From NCBI GenBank assembly GCA_948144175.1, contig CANXME010002538.1, positions 2,013,501-2,077,500 on the forward strand: a DNA stretch of 64,000 nt, given 5' to 3'. The DNA comes from Closterium sp. NIES-65. Lineage: Eukaryota > Streptophyta > Zygnematophyceae > Desmidiales > Closteriaceae. The notes beneath the pieces are model-generated. The model worked only from the letters and a program-made list of their open reading frames with translations, was not told the DNA's origin and ran no database searches. Position 1 is the stretch's first letter; the number at the start of each line of letters is the position of its first letter. A program made the translations under genes and the position numbers. Shown here piece after piece: positions 1-10,600 of the stretch.

Positions 1-3000
1 ACAAGGCGCGAGTGCCTTGGTGAACACATCAGCAGTGTTGGCCTCAGAGGCCACGTACGCGAGTCGCAACTGACCACGCTGCTGCAGCTCACGAGCAAGG
101 AAGTAGCGGAGAGCAATGTGCTTCGTTCTGTACTCCAAGCGCTGCTCTCGACACAAGGCCAGCATGGCCTTGTTGTCTACGTACAGCACTGGAGGAGAAC
201 GAGGCGGCTCTCCAAGGTCAGTCAGCAGGTAGGTGAGCCAGCGAAGCTCCTGTGCAGCCATGGCCCCGTCGTAGATCTTGGCCTCACAACTGGAGCCGAG
301 AACCGAAGACGAGCGAGTAGACCGCCATGAGACAGAGCCGGAACCAAGGCTGAAGGTGTAACCCTGTGACGACCGCTGCGTAGCCTGGTCGTCAGCCCAA
401 GAAGCGTCCGCGTGGCCGGTAAGGACCACTGGACTCCGCCCTCCAAGCACTAGCCCCATGCCCGACGTACTGCACAGGTAGCGCAATACCCTCTTCGCTG
501 CAGCCATGTGCTCTGGTCTGTGTCTCCCAGGAGCAACATAGCGTGCAAGAATGCTCAGAGGGTATGCAAGGTCAGGTCGTGTGCAGGTCATCAGGTACAT
601 GAGGCAGCCAACAAGCTCTGCATACGGACCACTCGACTCTACGGACTCATCCGAAGGCAGAGCTGAGAGTGAGTGGCGAGTAGGCAGAGGAGTGGCCTGA
701 GGCGAGGAGTACGTGAAGCCGAAGCGCTGAAGGACCTGCTGCACCATGTGTGACTGAGTCAAGGTAATGGTGCGGCGTGCTCTGTCCCGAGTGATCTGCA
801 AGCCAAGGTAGCTGCGCAGTTCACCCAGGTCTGTGCACCTGTGTCTCTTCAGCAGCTCAGACTTCACGTAGGCGAGTCCAGCAGTGTCCGCTGTGGCAAA
901 GACCAAGTCGTCGACGTACACGAGGATGTAGAACGGCGGCAGGGAAGTGTCGATGCGAAGAAACAGCGACGGGTCAGCAGTAGAAGGAGCAAACCCAAGA
1001 GCCGCAAGCGTAGTCCTCAGTGTGTCGTGCCACTCACGCGGTGCCTGGCGGAGACCGTAGACTGGCCGTCGGAGGCTCCACTGGGTGCCAGGAGTGAAAG
1101 TCCCAGTGAAGCCAGGTGGACGGCGAAGCCAGATCTCCTCGTGCAGGCTACCCTGCAAGAACGCAGTGCTGAAGTCGAGAGAGTGAAGCTCGTAGTCGCG
1201 CTGAGCGGCTATGTGCAGCAGCACCCGAAGAGTAGTCATCTTCGGGGTGGGAGAGAAGGTCAGAAAGTAGTCAACTCCCTGCCGCTGACTGAAGCCACGA
1301 GCAACGTACCGTGCCTTGAAGACAGGTGGAGAGCCCGGCGGCCGCTTCACCCTGAAGATCCACATGCCACTGACGATGTTCGCCCCAGGAGGGGGAACCG
1401 CGTCAACGTAGGTGCCTGTGGACTTCCAGGAAGCCATCTCTGCATCCATAGCTGCCTGCCACTGAGAGGAGTAGGGACCCTCTACGGCCTCCGCGTAAGA
1501 ACGCGGAGTCGGGATGTCTAGTGCATCCGGGTCTCCCTCAGGGGCAAGCAGTACACACGCGAGATGAGGTGAAGCAGCGGCTAGACACTGTAACTCCTCC
1601 TGCCTGTCCTCTAGGACGTTCGTGCCAAGAGCACACTCACCCCCGACGGACGGAGGACAGACAGACGCAGACTCAGCAACAAGACTAGCAGCGTAGTCGA
1701 GACGACAGCGAGCAGCAAAGTCGACGAGCTCAGCGACTAGAGCAGACGCAGCAGTGGACTCAAAAGAGGGGTCAGTGACGACAGTAGCAAGCAGACGCGT
1801 GACAGTAGGACTAGCAGCACGAAGAGAGTCCGACTCAGGGTCGGCAAGCGCAGGAAGAGAGGACTCAGGAGGAGAAGGCAAAGGGGCACGCAGAGGAGCA
1901 GTGGACGGACGCAAAGACATCCGGTGCGTGCCAGGGACAGGAGGAGGACGCTGACGCGAACTGCGACCACTAGCGCGAGCAGTACGAACAGGCGACGCGG
2001 GACGAGACGCAGGCTCACGACGCTCAGCAAGACCTCCAGTAGGACCAGTGTAAGGAGAGGGAGCAGGCAGTGGAGAGGAAGGCTCCAGCAGGGACTGCGA
2101 CTGGACAGGCGGTGGACCCTCTACTGGAGGAGAAAGACCAAGAACCTGCTGCAGGAGCGGGACGAAGTACGGCCGAGGCCGCGCGGCAGCTCCAGACTCA
2201 GCAGGGACAGCACCAGCACCCTCAGCAACAGCACCAGCGCCACCCACACCTCCAGCGGCAGGACCAACAGCAGTAGGCTCAGCACCAACGCCCTCAGCAG
2301 CTCCAGCTCCAGGAGGACCCGCAGGTCCAGCAGCTCCGGGACCGGCAGCACCCGCACCCTCGACGATCGAAGAAGCTCCAGCTCAAGCAGCACCTCCAGA
2401 ATCAGCAGCACGCCTCCAGTGGCGAGCAAACCACTCGCGCAGCTCCTGTGGAGAGAGGGGCTCCCGGCGAGACGCAGCAGCAGGAGAAACCCCAGGCTCA
2501 GCAGCTCCAGACGCAGCACCCCCAGGCTCAGCAGCCCCCAGCTCAGCACCTCCCGACCCAGCACCCCCAGACCCAGCACCTCCATGCACAGCACCCCCCG
2601 GCTTAGCACCCCCAGGCTCCGCACCCTCCGCAGTAGCACCCTCAGGCCCAGCACCCCCAGCACTAGCACCCCCAGGCTCCGCACCCGTGCGCACAGCACC
2701 CCCAGAGTCAGCACCCCCAGGCTCAGCACCCGCAGCAGCACCAGAGTCACCAGTAACCTCGACCGGGTCAGCGGCGTCTACCTGGGACACACCTGAGGGG
2801 GCAGGAACCTGAGGGGGGAGGGGGTCTACCGGGGGGGGAACCGGCACAAGGAAGTCCGGGGGAGGGGGGAGGGAAGGAGTGCGGTAGGGGAAGAGACGGT
2901 AGAAGGGGACTGACTCGTCGAACGTGACGTCCTGGGAGGACAGAACACGACGAGAGGAGGGGTGGTAGAACTGCCACCCTGGGGCGTCAGTGGGGAAGCC

Positions 3001-5817
3001 AAGGAAGACACAGGGAGCAGCACGAGGGGACAGCTTGTCCGCAGACAAGTCGCGGACAAACGCCCGAGATCCCCAGACACGGAACACAGACGCATCGCCA
3101 ACCTTCTCCGTTCACAGCAAGGCTGGGGACATCGCAGGCCGAGAGACCCGGGGGTGAAGGTTGAGCTGATGCGCCGCGTACCTCACCGCAAACGGCCACA
3201 GAAAATGGGGGGCACCCGCATGCATCATGGACGTACGAGCGACATCCATGACCATGCCAATGCGGCGCTCAGCAATCCCATTTTGCTGTGGTGAGTCTGG
3301 AAGCGTGAAGGTCTGGCGGATCCCCCGTGCACGACAGTAGTCTTGCAGAAGGCGAGAAGAGAACTCTCCGCCTCTGTCCGAGTTCAGACGCAGAACAGGA
3401 AAGTCCGAGCCGAAGCTCTTGCTGAACTGGAGACGAGCCTCGCGGATCCAGTCGATCAGCACCTCAGTGACCGCACCCTTGCTGCGCAAGGGGAGGACTG
3501 TGGTGTAACGCGAGTAGTCGTCAACCACCAACAGGAAGTAGCGCTCGTGACCCTGCCCACGGACGGGGGCTGGGCCCCACACATCCATGTGAAGCGTCTG
3601 CAGGGGAGCCTCTGTCGGGGGGAAGTGGGAGCAGTGAGGAGTAGCCCGGAGGCGACCCTCGACACAGGGGACACAGGAAGGTCCTGGCCCGGAGGGGAGA
3701 GGAGGGAGAGACTGGGGAAGACCAGAGACAAGGACACGGGAAGCCATGCTCCGAAGACGGGGCAAGGAGGGGTGGCCAAGACGGTGATGCCACAGGAGAG
3801 TCTCGTGAGACAGGAGGCGACAAGAACAGGGGGCAGACTCAGGACCTGACCGGGACGCAGCAGCAAGCACCTGACCTGACGGAGCCACCTGACCAGACGC
3901 AGGGACAGGAGGAGACTCAACGGTCAGGGTGTAGAGACTCGACCCCGGCCGACGCGAGAACGTGGCCAGGTGTCGGCCTGTGCGTGCCTCCGTGCAGTGG
4001 GTCACCCGCTGACTCGCAGGAGTGAACTGGTGAACCCCCACATCCTGCAGGTCCGCGCCACTCACCAAGTTCGTAGAGAACGAGGGAAGGTACAGACCAG
4101 ACAGGGTGCCCGAAGGGGCAGCCGGACACGGGAGGACAGTGGAGAAGTGAGACAGGACAGGACCCCCAGAGGGGTCAGCAAGGGAGACTGCAACCGGCCG
4201 GCCGAGCGGCGTAAGGGTAGTGCGGTCTCGAAAGAAGGAGCGAGAAGCCCCGGAGTCAAGTGTGAAAGTGAGGGAGGACGAGGACGACGCAGTACCTGAG
4301 AGCGCAGTCTCACCAGTACCTGAGAGCGCAGACGCACTGGCACCTAGAGCAGCAGCCTCACAAGCACCTAGCGCAGCAGTACCAATGCCCGGGTCGGGCT
4401 GGAAACACCGGTAACCCTCATTCTCCTCACTATAAGTCACAGCATACATAGCAGCAAGGATAGCATCAAAATCAAGATCAAAGATCGCTACACCAGCCCT
4501 AAGAAGCTCATCCCAGCGAGGGATCTCACTAGCCCCAGGGAACTGCTGACGCCAAGCGTCCGTCAAGCGGCCAAAGCAGCGCTGGGTGGCGTGGGCACCC
4601 CCACAGTGCTCACCCGCGCGGTCGCCGGAACGAAGAACGTAGGTGCAGGGACCAGTACCCCCACCCCTCTGACGCCCAGCGTACCACTCACGAAGCTGCT
4701 GAGGCGGAGGGATGTCCCGCGAGCGCTGCTGCTGCTGCCGCTGCGAGCGCTGGCCACCACCACCGCCGCTACGCTGCTGGGTACCACCCCGACCAGCTCC
4801 ACCTCCTCCACCACCACCGCCTCCTCCGCTGCCGCCTCCACCGCCTCCACCTCCGCCGCCTCCACCTCCGCCGCTGCCTCCACCACCACCGCTGGCACCA
4901 CCACCACCGTCTCCGCCGCTGCTGCCACCACCACCACCACCCCCGCCACTAGTCCCGCCGCCACCCCCACTCCCTCCGCCGCCACCGCCGCCACCGCCAC
5001 CGCCCCCTCCAGCTCCACCCGCGCCCTTGCCCCCCTTGCCCTTGCTGGAGCGACGTCTCCCACTAAGGGCAGACGCCGCGCCGACCGACTCAAGACCAAG
5101 CAGGTCGGCAGCAGCAGCAGAGGCAACAGAGGGCAGCAAGGGGGAAGGAGAGCACCCCTCAAAGATGGGGGTGCGAGGGTCACCACGAGAAGCACCTACA
5201 GCGACTATGCTCTTCTACGCTGCGAGTAGGGCCTTCTCGAGGAGGTCGACGGTGAGGGTGGTGGGACAGACTGCGAGAAAGTGGTCCCTGACGACGCGAA
5301 GGGAGTCAGGGAGGCGCGCGACTACGTAGTAGAGAGCGATGTACATGGGGGGTGGGTTCTTAGCACAGAACTCAGCAGGAAGGGCGGCGCGGTAGCGAGT
5401 GTCACTAGTGCGGAGGTGCGTAATGAGGTCAGCGACAGTGGGAAAGGCAGAGAGGTCAGGAAAGAGGTAGGGAAGCATGAGACGGCTCAGTGCAGTAGTG
5501 GCAGGGGAGGAGTAGCGCGCAACTACAGCGTCGTACAAGGTCTGAGCACTCTTGTACTGGCTAAAGTGCGCACGCTCAGAGGTAGGGAGGTGGCGACGCA
5601 CAGCAAGACGTGCAGCAGCATCGCGGGTGGCCCACTGAGAGCGGACAGTGGGATCAGCATCAGCAGCAGGAGCAGGAGAGGCGCCAGAGGTGAGGTCAAA
5701 GAGAGAAAGACTGTCAGCCCTGCCGCACTGTAAGAACAGCTGCAGGTCGTCTAACCAGACCTCAAAATCAATGGCGCGACCCTCAGCGTCAAACGCGAGG
5801 ACACTAGGGGTAGCCAT
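1..5817 (-). pseudogene. Copia A gag-pol polyprotein, single frame with three stop codons, 3' end cut by window
   Basis: The start is the ATG at 5817 (protein begins MATPSV), which matches the Gag start of copies B, C and D. One frame stays open to position 1, about 1,939 codons, except for stops at 5215-5217 (TAG where sister copies have Glu), 3112-3114 (TGA where they have Trp) and 2383-2385 (TGA). Approximate residues: Gag 1-260; Gly-rich tract 260-356; zinc-knuckle-like CX13CX3HX4C near 392-412; protease DSGAS near 520; integrase HHCC 676-722; integrase D, D, E in HMDVWGP, NSDRGGEF and NGIAERR near 741, 806 and 846; GAEPGG repeat hinge near 1020-1110; RT YVDDL near 1634; RNase H HADASWADD near 1805. 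No frameshift is seen, so the decay is point nonsense only. It would make no full polyprotein without readthrough. Confidence 0.88.
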
Positions 5818-6153
5818 GGCGACGACAGCGACGCAGTGCAAGCAGTAGGGAAAGAGCTCGCAGTGACAGTGGGACTGTGCTCACCAGGCAGGGCAGGTCG
5901 TGCAGCTATGCAGAAAGGCGGCTCGGCGACCGGGCGGCTCGGGTGCACAGCGGCTCGGCTCCCGGGCTGCTCGGCGGCTGGGCGGCTCGGGTGCAGGGCG
6001 GCTCGGCTCCCGGGCAGCTCGGCGGCTGGGCGGCTCGGGTGCAGGGCGGCTCGGCTCCCGGGCGGCTCGGCGGCAGGGCGGCTCGGGTGCAGGGCGGCTC
6101 GGCTCCCGGGCGGCTTGGCGGCAGGGCGGCTCGGGGGCAGGGCGGCTCGGCTC

Positions 6154-6187
<34 letters not shown>

Positions 6188-6919
6188 CTCGGCGACAGGG
6201 CGGCTCGGCTGCTGCAGGTGAGGCGGCAGGGCCGCGTGAAAGAAGCGGGGCGGGGCCGCGTCAGAGCCGGCGGCAGGGCCGCGTGAGAGCAGAGGCGGGG
6301 CCGCTTCACAGCTGGTGGCAGGGCCGCAAGAGAGCCGGCGGCGGGGCCGTCGGAGAGCCGAGGCAGGGGCCGCGTCAGGGCCAACGGCGGGGCCGTAAGA
6401 GAGAGCCGGGGCGGGGCCGCAAGAGAGCCGGCGTCGGGGCCGCAAGAGAGCCGGCGGCGGGGCCGCGTGAGAGCCGGGGCGGGGCCGCGTCAGGGCCGGC
6501 GGCGAGGCCGCTAGAGAGCTGAGGCGGGGCCGCGATCAGGAGGCGGCGGCGGGGCCGCGTCAGAGCCGGCGGCGGGGCCTCGTCGAGGCGGGCGGCGGGG
6601 CCGCGTTGGAGCCGGCGGCGAGGCCGGTTAAGAGCCGGCAGCGGGGCCGCGTCAGGGCCAGCGGCGGGCCGCGATCAGCGGGCGGCGGGGCCGCGTCAGA
6701 GCCGGCGGCGGGGCCGCGTCAGAGCGGGCGGCGGGGCCGCGTCAGAGGAGGCGGCGGAGCCGCTGCAGAGGAGGCGGCGGGGCCGCGTCAAGCAGGGGTG
6801 GCGGGGCCGCATCAGAGGGACAGCGGGGCCGCGAGAGTAAAGGCGACCCGAAGGGTCGCGAAAAAAAATGCGTGCCTCGGGGCGCGCTTCGGTGGGCCCT
6901 AAAAAAAACGGTCCTTAGG
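5818..6919 (-). repeat. GC-rich tandem-repeat leader of copia A
   Basis: This is untranslated leader between the primer-binding site and gag. Two repeat fields are visible. At 5,900-6,155 there are about 48-bp units built on cggctcggctcccgggcgg. At 6,230-6,830 there are shorter, variable units built on gcggggccgcgtcagagccgg. A run of 32 G (6156-6187) separates them. Every full copy of this copia family here has a similarly placed GC-rich leader, but the repeat unit differs from copy to copy. Long ORFs on either strand here follow from base composition and are not taken as genes. Confidence 0.75.
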
Positions 6920-6938
6920 AAGGACCCGCTCTATACCA
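6920..6938 (-). other. Primer-binding site of copia A
   Basis: On the minus strand, directly after the LTR's terminal CA, the sequence reads TGGTATAGAGCGGGTCC. This is a variant of the TGGTATCAGAGC site complementary to the 3' end of initiator Met tRNA. The position fixes the LTR boundary. Confidence 0.75.
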
Positions 6939-7067
6939 TGTGAGAATAAGAAAACAGGAATGAAATGACTAAGGAAAGATTGGGTACAAATACAACCCTA
7001 GAAACCCTGTACCCCATATGTGCTACCCCACTATAGCCTACAGCAACTATGTCATATAAATCTGACA
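6939..7067 (-). repeat. 5' LTR of copia A (129 bp)
   Basis: In the minus direction it starts TGTCAGATTTATATGAC and ends CTCACA, so it has TG...CA ends and abuts the primer-binding site. The core GTGGGGTAGCACATATGGGGTAC is shared with the LTRs of C, D and F. The short length of about 97-129 bp is typical of this family in the window. Confidence 0.82.
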
Positions 7068-7672
7068 CCGTCGCCACCCTTCGCGGCCCCGTCGCTGCCC
7101 CTAGCGGCCCCGTCGCCGCCCCTCGCGGCTTTGTTTCCGCCCCTCGCGGCCCCGTCGCCGCCCGTTACGGCCCCGTCGCTGCCCATCGCGGCCCCGTCGC
7201 CGCCCCTAGCAGCTCCGTCGCCGCCCCTCGCCGCCCTGTCGCCGCCCGTTGCGGCCCCGTCGCCGCCCTTCCTGGCCCCGTCGCCGCCCGTTGCGGCCCC
7301 GTCGCCGCCCTTCGCGGCCCCGTCGCCGCCCTACAAGGCCCCTCCCCGGTCCCAGCAGCAGCAGTAGCCACCTCTACCGCTGCAGCCACCGCCACTACCG
7401 ATTGCAGCCGCCTCTGCTGCCAACCGCCGCCGCCGGTGCCACTCCTGAAGCCGCAGCCGCCGCTGCCGCAGCCGAGACAGCAGCCACCGCAGCCGCCACA
7501 GCCGCAGTAGCCGCCGCCGCCGCCACTGTTGCGGCCCCATCGCTGCAGGCGTGCCACGGCCCTGCCTCACCACCTATGGGCCTCTACCTACCCGCCCTGG
7601 CAAGAGCACTCCTGAGCAGCGCCTCTACCACCGCCCTGCTCTGACTGCTAGCCTGCTGCTGCCACTGCTGCC
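7068..7672 (+). repeat. GC-rich leader of copia B
   Basis: Up to about 7,340 this holds degenerate units of roughly 12-27 bp around cgcggccccgtcgccgcccc. After that come CTG/CCG-rich triplet-like sequences up to the gag ATG. It is noncoding; the Ala/Pro-rich ORFs across it are compositional. Confidence 0.7.
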
Positions 7673-10600
7673 ATGGCTGCTCCTAATGTTCTCACTTTTG
7701 ATGCTGAGGGTTGGGCTGTCGACTTTGAGGTCTGGGTCGATGACCTACAGCTTTTCCTACAGTGCAATAGGACAGATGGTCTCTCCCTGTTCGATCTCAC
7801 GTCTAGCGCCTCTCCTACCCCTCCTGCCGATGCTGACAGCACTGTTCGCTCACAGTGGGCCACACGTGATGCTGCTGCCCGTCTTGCTGTTCGTATTCAA
7901 TTGCCGTCTTTTGAGCACGTGCACTTTAGTCAGTAGAAGAGCGCTAAGACCCTGTACGATGCTGTAGTTGCACGCTACTCTTCCCCCTGCCACTGCTGCT
8001 CTTACTCGCCTCATGCTATCGTACGTGTTGCCTGACCTCGCCGCCTTGTCCATAGTCGCTAACCTAGTTACGCACCTTTGCACTAGTGACACCCGCTACC
8101 GCGCTGCGCTTCCTGGTGAGTTCTGCGCCAAGACCCCCCCCCCCCCCCCACCCATGTACATCACCCTATACTACATAGTCACCTGGCTCCCTGACTCCCT
8201 ACGCTCAGTCAGGGACCACTTCCTCTCTGTTTGCCCCACCACTCTCACCGTTGACCTCCTCGACGAGCGCCTCCTGGCACCTGAGAAGAGCATACTCGCT
8301 GTAGGAGCCTCTCATGGTGACCCTCGTACTCCCTTCTTTGAGGGGTGTTCCCCCTCCCCCCTCCTGCCCTCTGTTGCCTCTGCTGCTGCGGCCGACCTCG
8401 TTGGCCTCGAGTCGGTCGGAGCTGCATCTGCCCCTGGCGGGAGACGCCACACCGGCAAGGGCAAAGGAGGCAAGGATGCTGGAGGAGCTGGCGGGGGCGG
8501 TGGAGGTGGCGTTGAAGGCGGTGGAGGGGGTGGGGGTGGTGGTGGGAGTGGTGGCGGGGGTGGGGGCGTCGGTGGCGGCAGAGGAGGCGGAGGAGGCGGC
8601 GGCGGTGGTGGTGGGAGCGGAGGAGGCGAAGGTGGCGGTGGAGGTGGTGCCGGCAGCGGTGGGACAGGTCGGAGCGGCTCTGCGTAGAGGGGCGGCTTTG
8701 GTGGTGGTCAGCGCCAGCAGCAGCAGCGCACTCGTGAGACCCTGTCCCCACAGCAGCTTCGTGAGTGGTACGCTTTGTGTCAGCGGGGTGGGGGTGCTGA
8801 TCCTTGTACCTACGTCCTGCGTACCGGCGACCAAACAGGTGAGTAGTGCGGGGGCCCACACCCCACCCAGCGCTGCTTCGGCCGCCTGACGGATGCCTGT
8901 CGGATGGAGAGGTCAGGGGTGGCTATCTTTGATCTTGACTATGATGCTATTCTTGCTGCCATGTATGCTGTGTCTGGTAGTGATGAGGGTGACAGTTACC
9001 TATGTGTTCCGCCTGACCCGGGCATTGGGACAACTGCACTAGGTGCTGGTGAGGCTGCTGCTCTAGGTGCTAGTGCGTCTACTGCCCCAGGTGCTGTTGA
9101 GTCTGCTCTCTCACGTACCACGTCAACTCAGGCCTCCCACACCTTCACCCTTGACTCGAGTACTTCCCGCTCCTTCTTTCGAGACCGCACCACACTCACG
9201 CCACTTAGTCGGCCAGTTGCGGTCTCCCAGGCAGACCACTCTGGAGGTCCTCTCCTTGCCCACTTCTCCACTATCTTACCATATCCAGCGGTCCCTTCTA
9301 GCACTTTGTCAGGTCTCTACCTCCCCTCGTTCTCTACGAACTTGGTGAGTGGTGCTGACCTACAGGATGGGAGGGTTGACCAGTTCACTCCTGCGAGTCA
9401 GCGAGTGACCCACTGCTCGTGTGCTCGGACAGGCCGACACTTGGCCACGTTTACCCGTCGACCGGGGTTGAGTCTGTACATACTCACTACTCAGTCTCCT
9501 CCGGTCTCTGCGTCTGGTCAGGTAGCTATGTCGGGTCAGGTGTCTGCTACGGCGTCTAGGTCTGGTCCTGCATCTGCCCCCTACTCGTGTTGTCTCTTGT
9601 CTCACCAGACTCCTCTCTGGCACCACCGCCTTGGTCACCCCTTGCTGCCTCGTCTCCGAGGCATGGCCTCCCGTGTCCTTGTCTCTGGTCTCCCCCGGTC
9701 CCTCCCTCTTCTTCCTCCAGGGCCTGCCTCTACCTGCGTCGAGAGGAGGCAGCGTGCTGCACCTCACTCCTCCGAGTTTACTCTGGAAGAGGCTCCGCTT
9801 CAGACACTTCAGGGCCTAGCCCGCATCCGTGGACAGGGTCACGAGCGTTACTTCCTGTTGGTGGTTGACGACTACTCGCGTTACACCAAAGTCTTCCCCT
9901 TGTGCATCAAGGGTGAGGTCACTGAGGTGCTGATCGGCTGGATCCGCGTTGCTCGTCTCCAGCTCAGAGAGAGTTTCGGCTCGGACTTTCCTGTTCTGCG
10001 TCTACACTCTGACACCTGTGGAGAGTTTTCTTCTGCCCTTCTGGAGCCTTCTGTCCTGCATAGGGCATCCGCTAGACGTTCACGCTTCCGGCCTCTCCAC
10101 AGCAAAATGGGATTGCTGAGCGCCGCATTGGCATGGTCATGGACGTCGCTCGTATGTCCATGATCCATGCGGCTGCTCCCCATTTTCTGTGGCCGTTTGC
10201 GGTTCGGTACAGAGCGCATCAGATCAACCTTCAGCCCCAGGTCTCCTTGCCGGAGACCTCCCCCACCTTGCGGTGGACAGGGAAGGTTGGCGATGCGTCT
10301 GCGTTTCGTGTCTTGGGATCTTGGGCGTTTGTCCGCGACTTGTCTGCGGACAAGCTATCCCCTTGTGCTGTTCCCTGCATCTTCCTTGGCTTCACCCCTG
10401 ATGCGCCGTATTCTATCCTCCCAGGACTTCACCTTTGACGAGTCGGTTCTTTCCTACCATCTCTTCCCCTACCGCACTGCGCCCCTCCTCCCGCAGCCTC
10501 TCTTCCTTGTGCCAGGTCCCCCCCCGGTAGACCCTCTCCCCCCGCAGGGTCCTCCCCCGTCAGGTCTGTCCCAGGTAGACGCAGATGAGACTGTCGAGGT

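Larger units (their letters stand above)
1..7067 (-). mobile_element. Ty1/copia retrotransposon A (5' LTR to RNase H; 3' end outside window)
   Basis: This is a minus-strand copia element. In its own direction the order is 5' LTR (7067-6939), primer-binding site, a 1.1-kb GC-rich leader, then one gag-protease-integrase-RT-RNase H frame that runs off the left edge. The order integrase before RT identifies the Ty1/copia superfamily. Its right end touches the leader of the plus-strand copia B with no 5' LTR of B between them. The simplest reading is that A inserted into B's leader and B's 5' LTR lies left of position 1. The target duplication cannot be tested because A's 3' LTR is not in the window. 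Four other copies of the family (B, C, D, H) and a deleted one (F) are present here. Confidence 0.9.

Noticed and set aside
841..1521. 226-codon plus-strand ORF
   Set aside because: It lies opposite the copia A RT/RNase H frame. Equivalent ORFs appear opposite every copy and have no independent homology.
2383..3087. Separate small genes for each open block of a polyprotein
   Set aside because: The blocks are in the same frame and order as one gag-pol; the breaks are single stops or small indels.
5215..5217. Stop-codon reassignment as the reason for in-frame TAGs
   Set aside because: TAG, TGA and TAA all occur as interruptions, at different sites in different copies, at positions where sister copies have Trp, Gln, Tyr or Glu.
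4591..5329. Thr/Ala/Pro-rich plus-strand ORFs
   Set aside because: They are shadows of the Gly-rich Gag tract on the other strand; the composition alone explains them.
5836..6902. Long Arg/Gly/Ala-rich ORFs on both strands in the GC-rich leader
   Set aside because: Tandem repeats whose unit length is a multiple of three and whose content is over 80% GC lack stop codons in most frames. Unit sequences are not conserved between copies.
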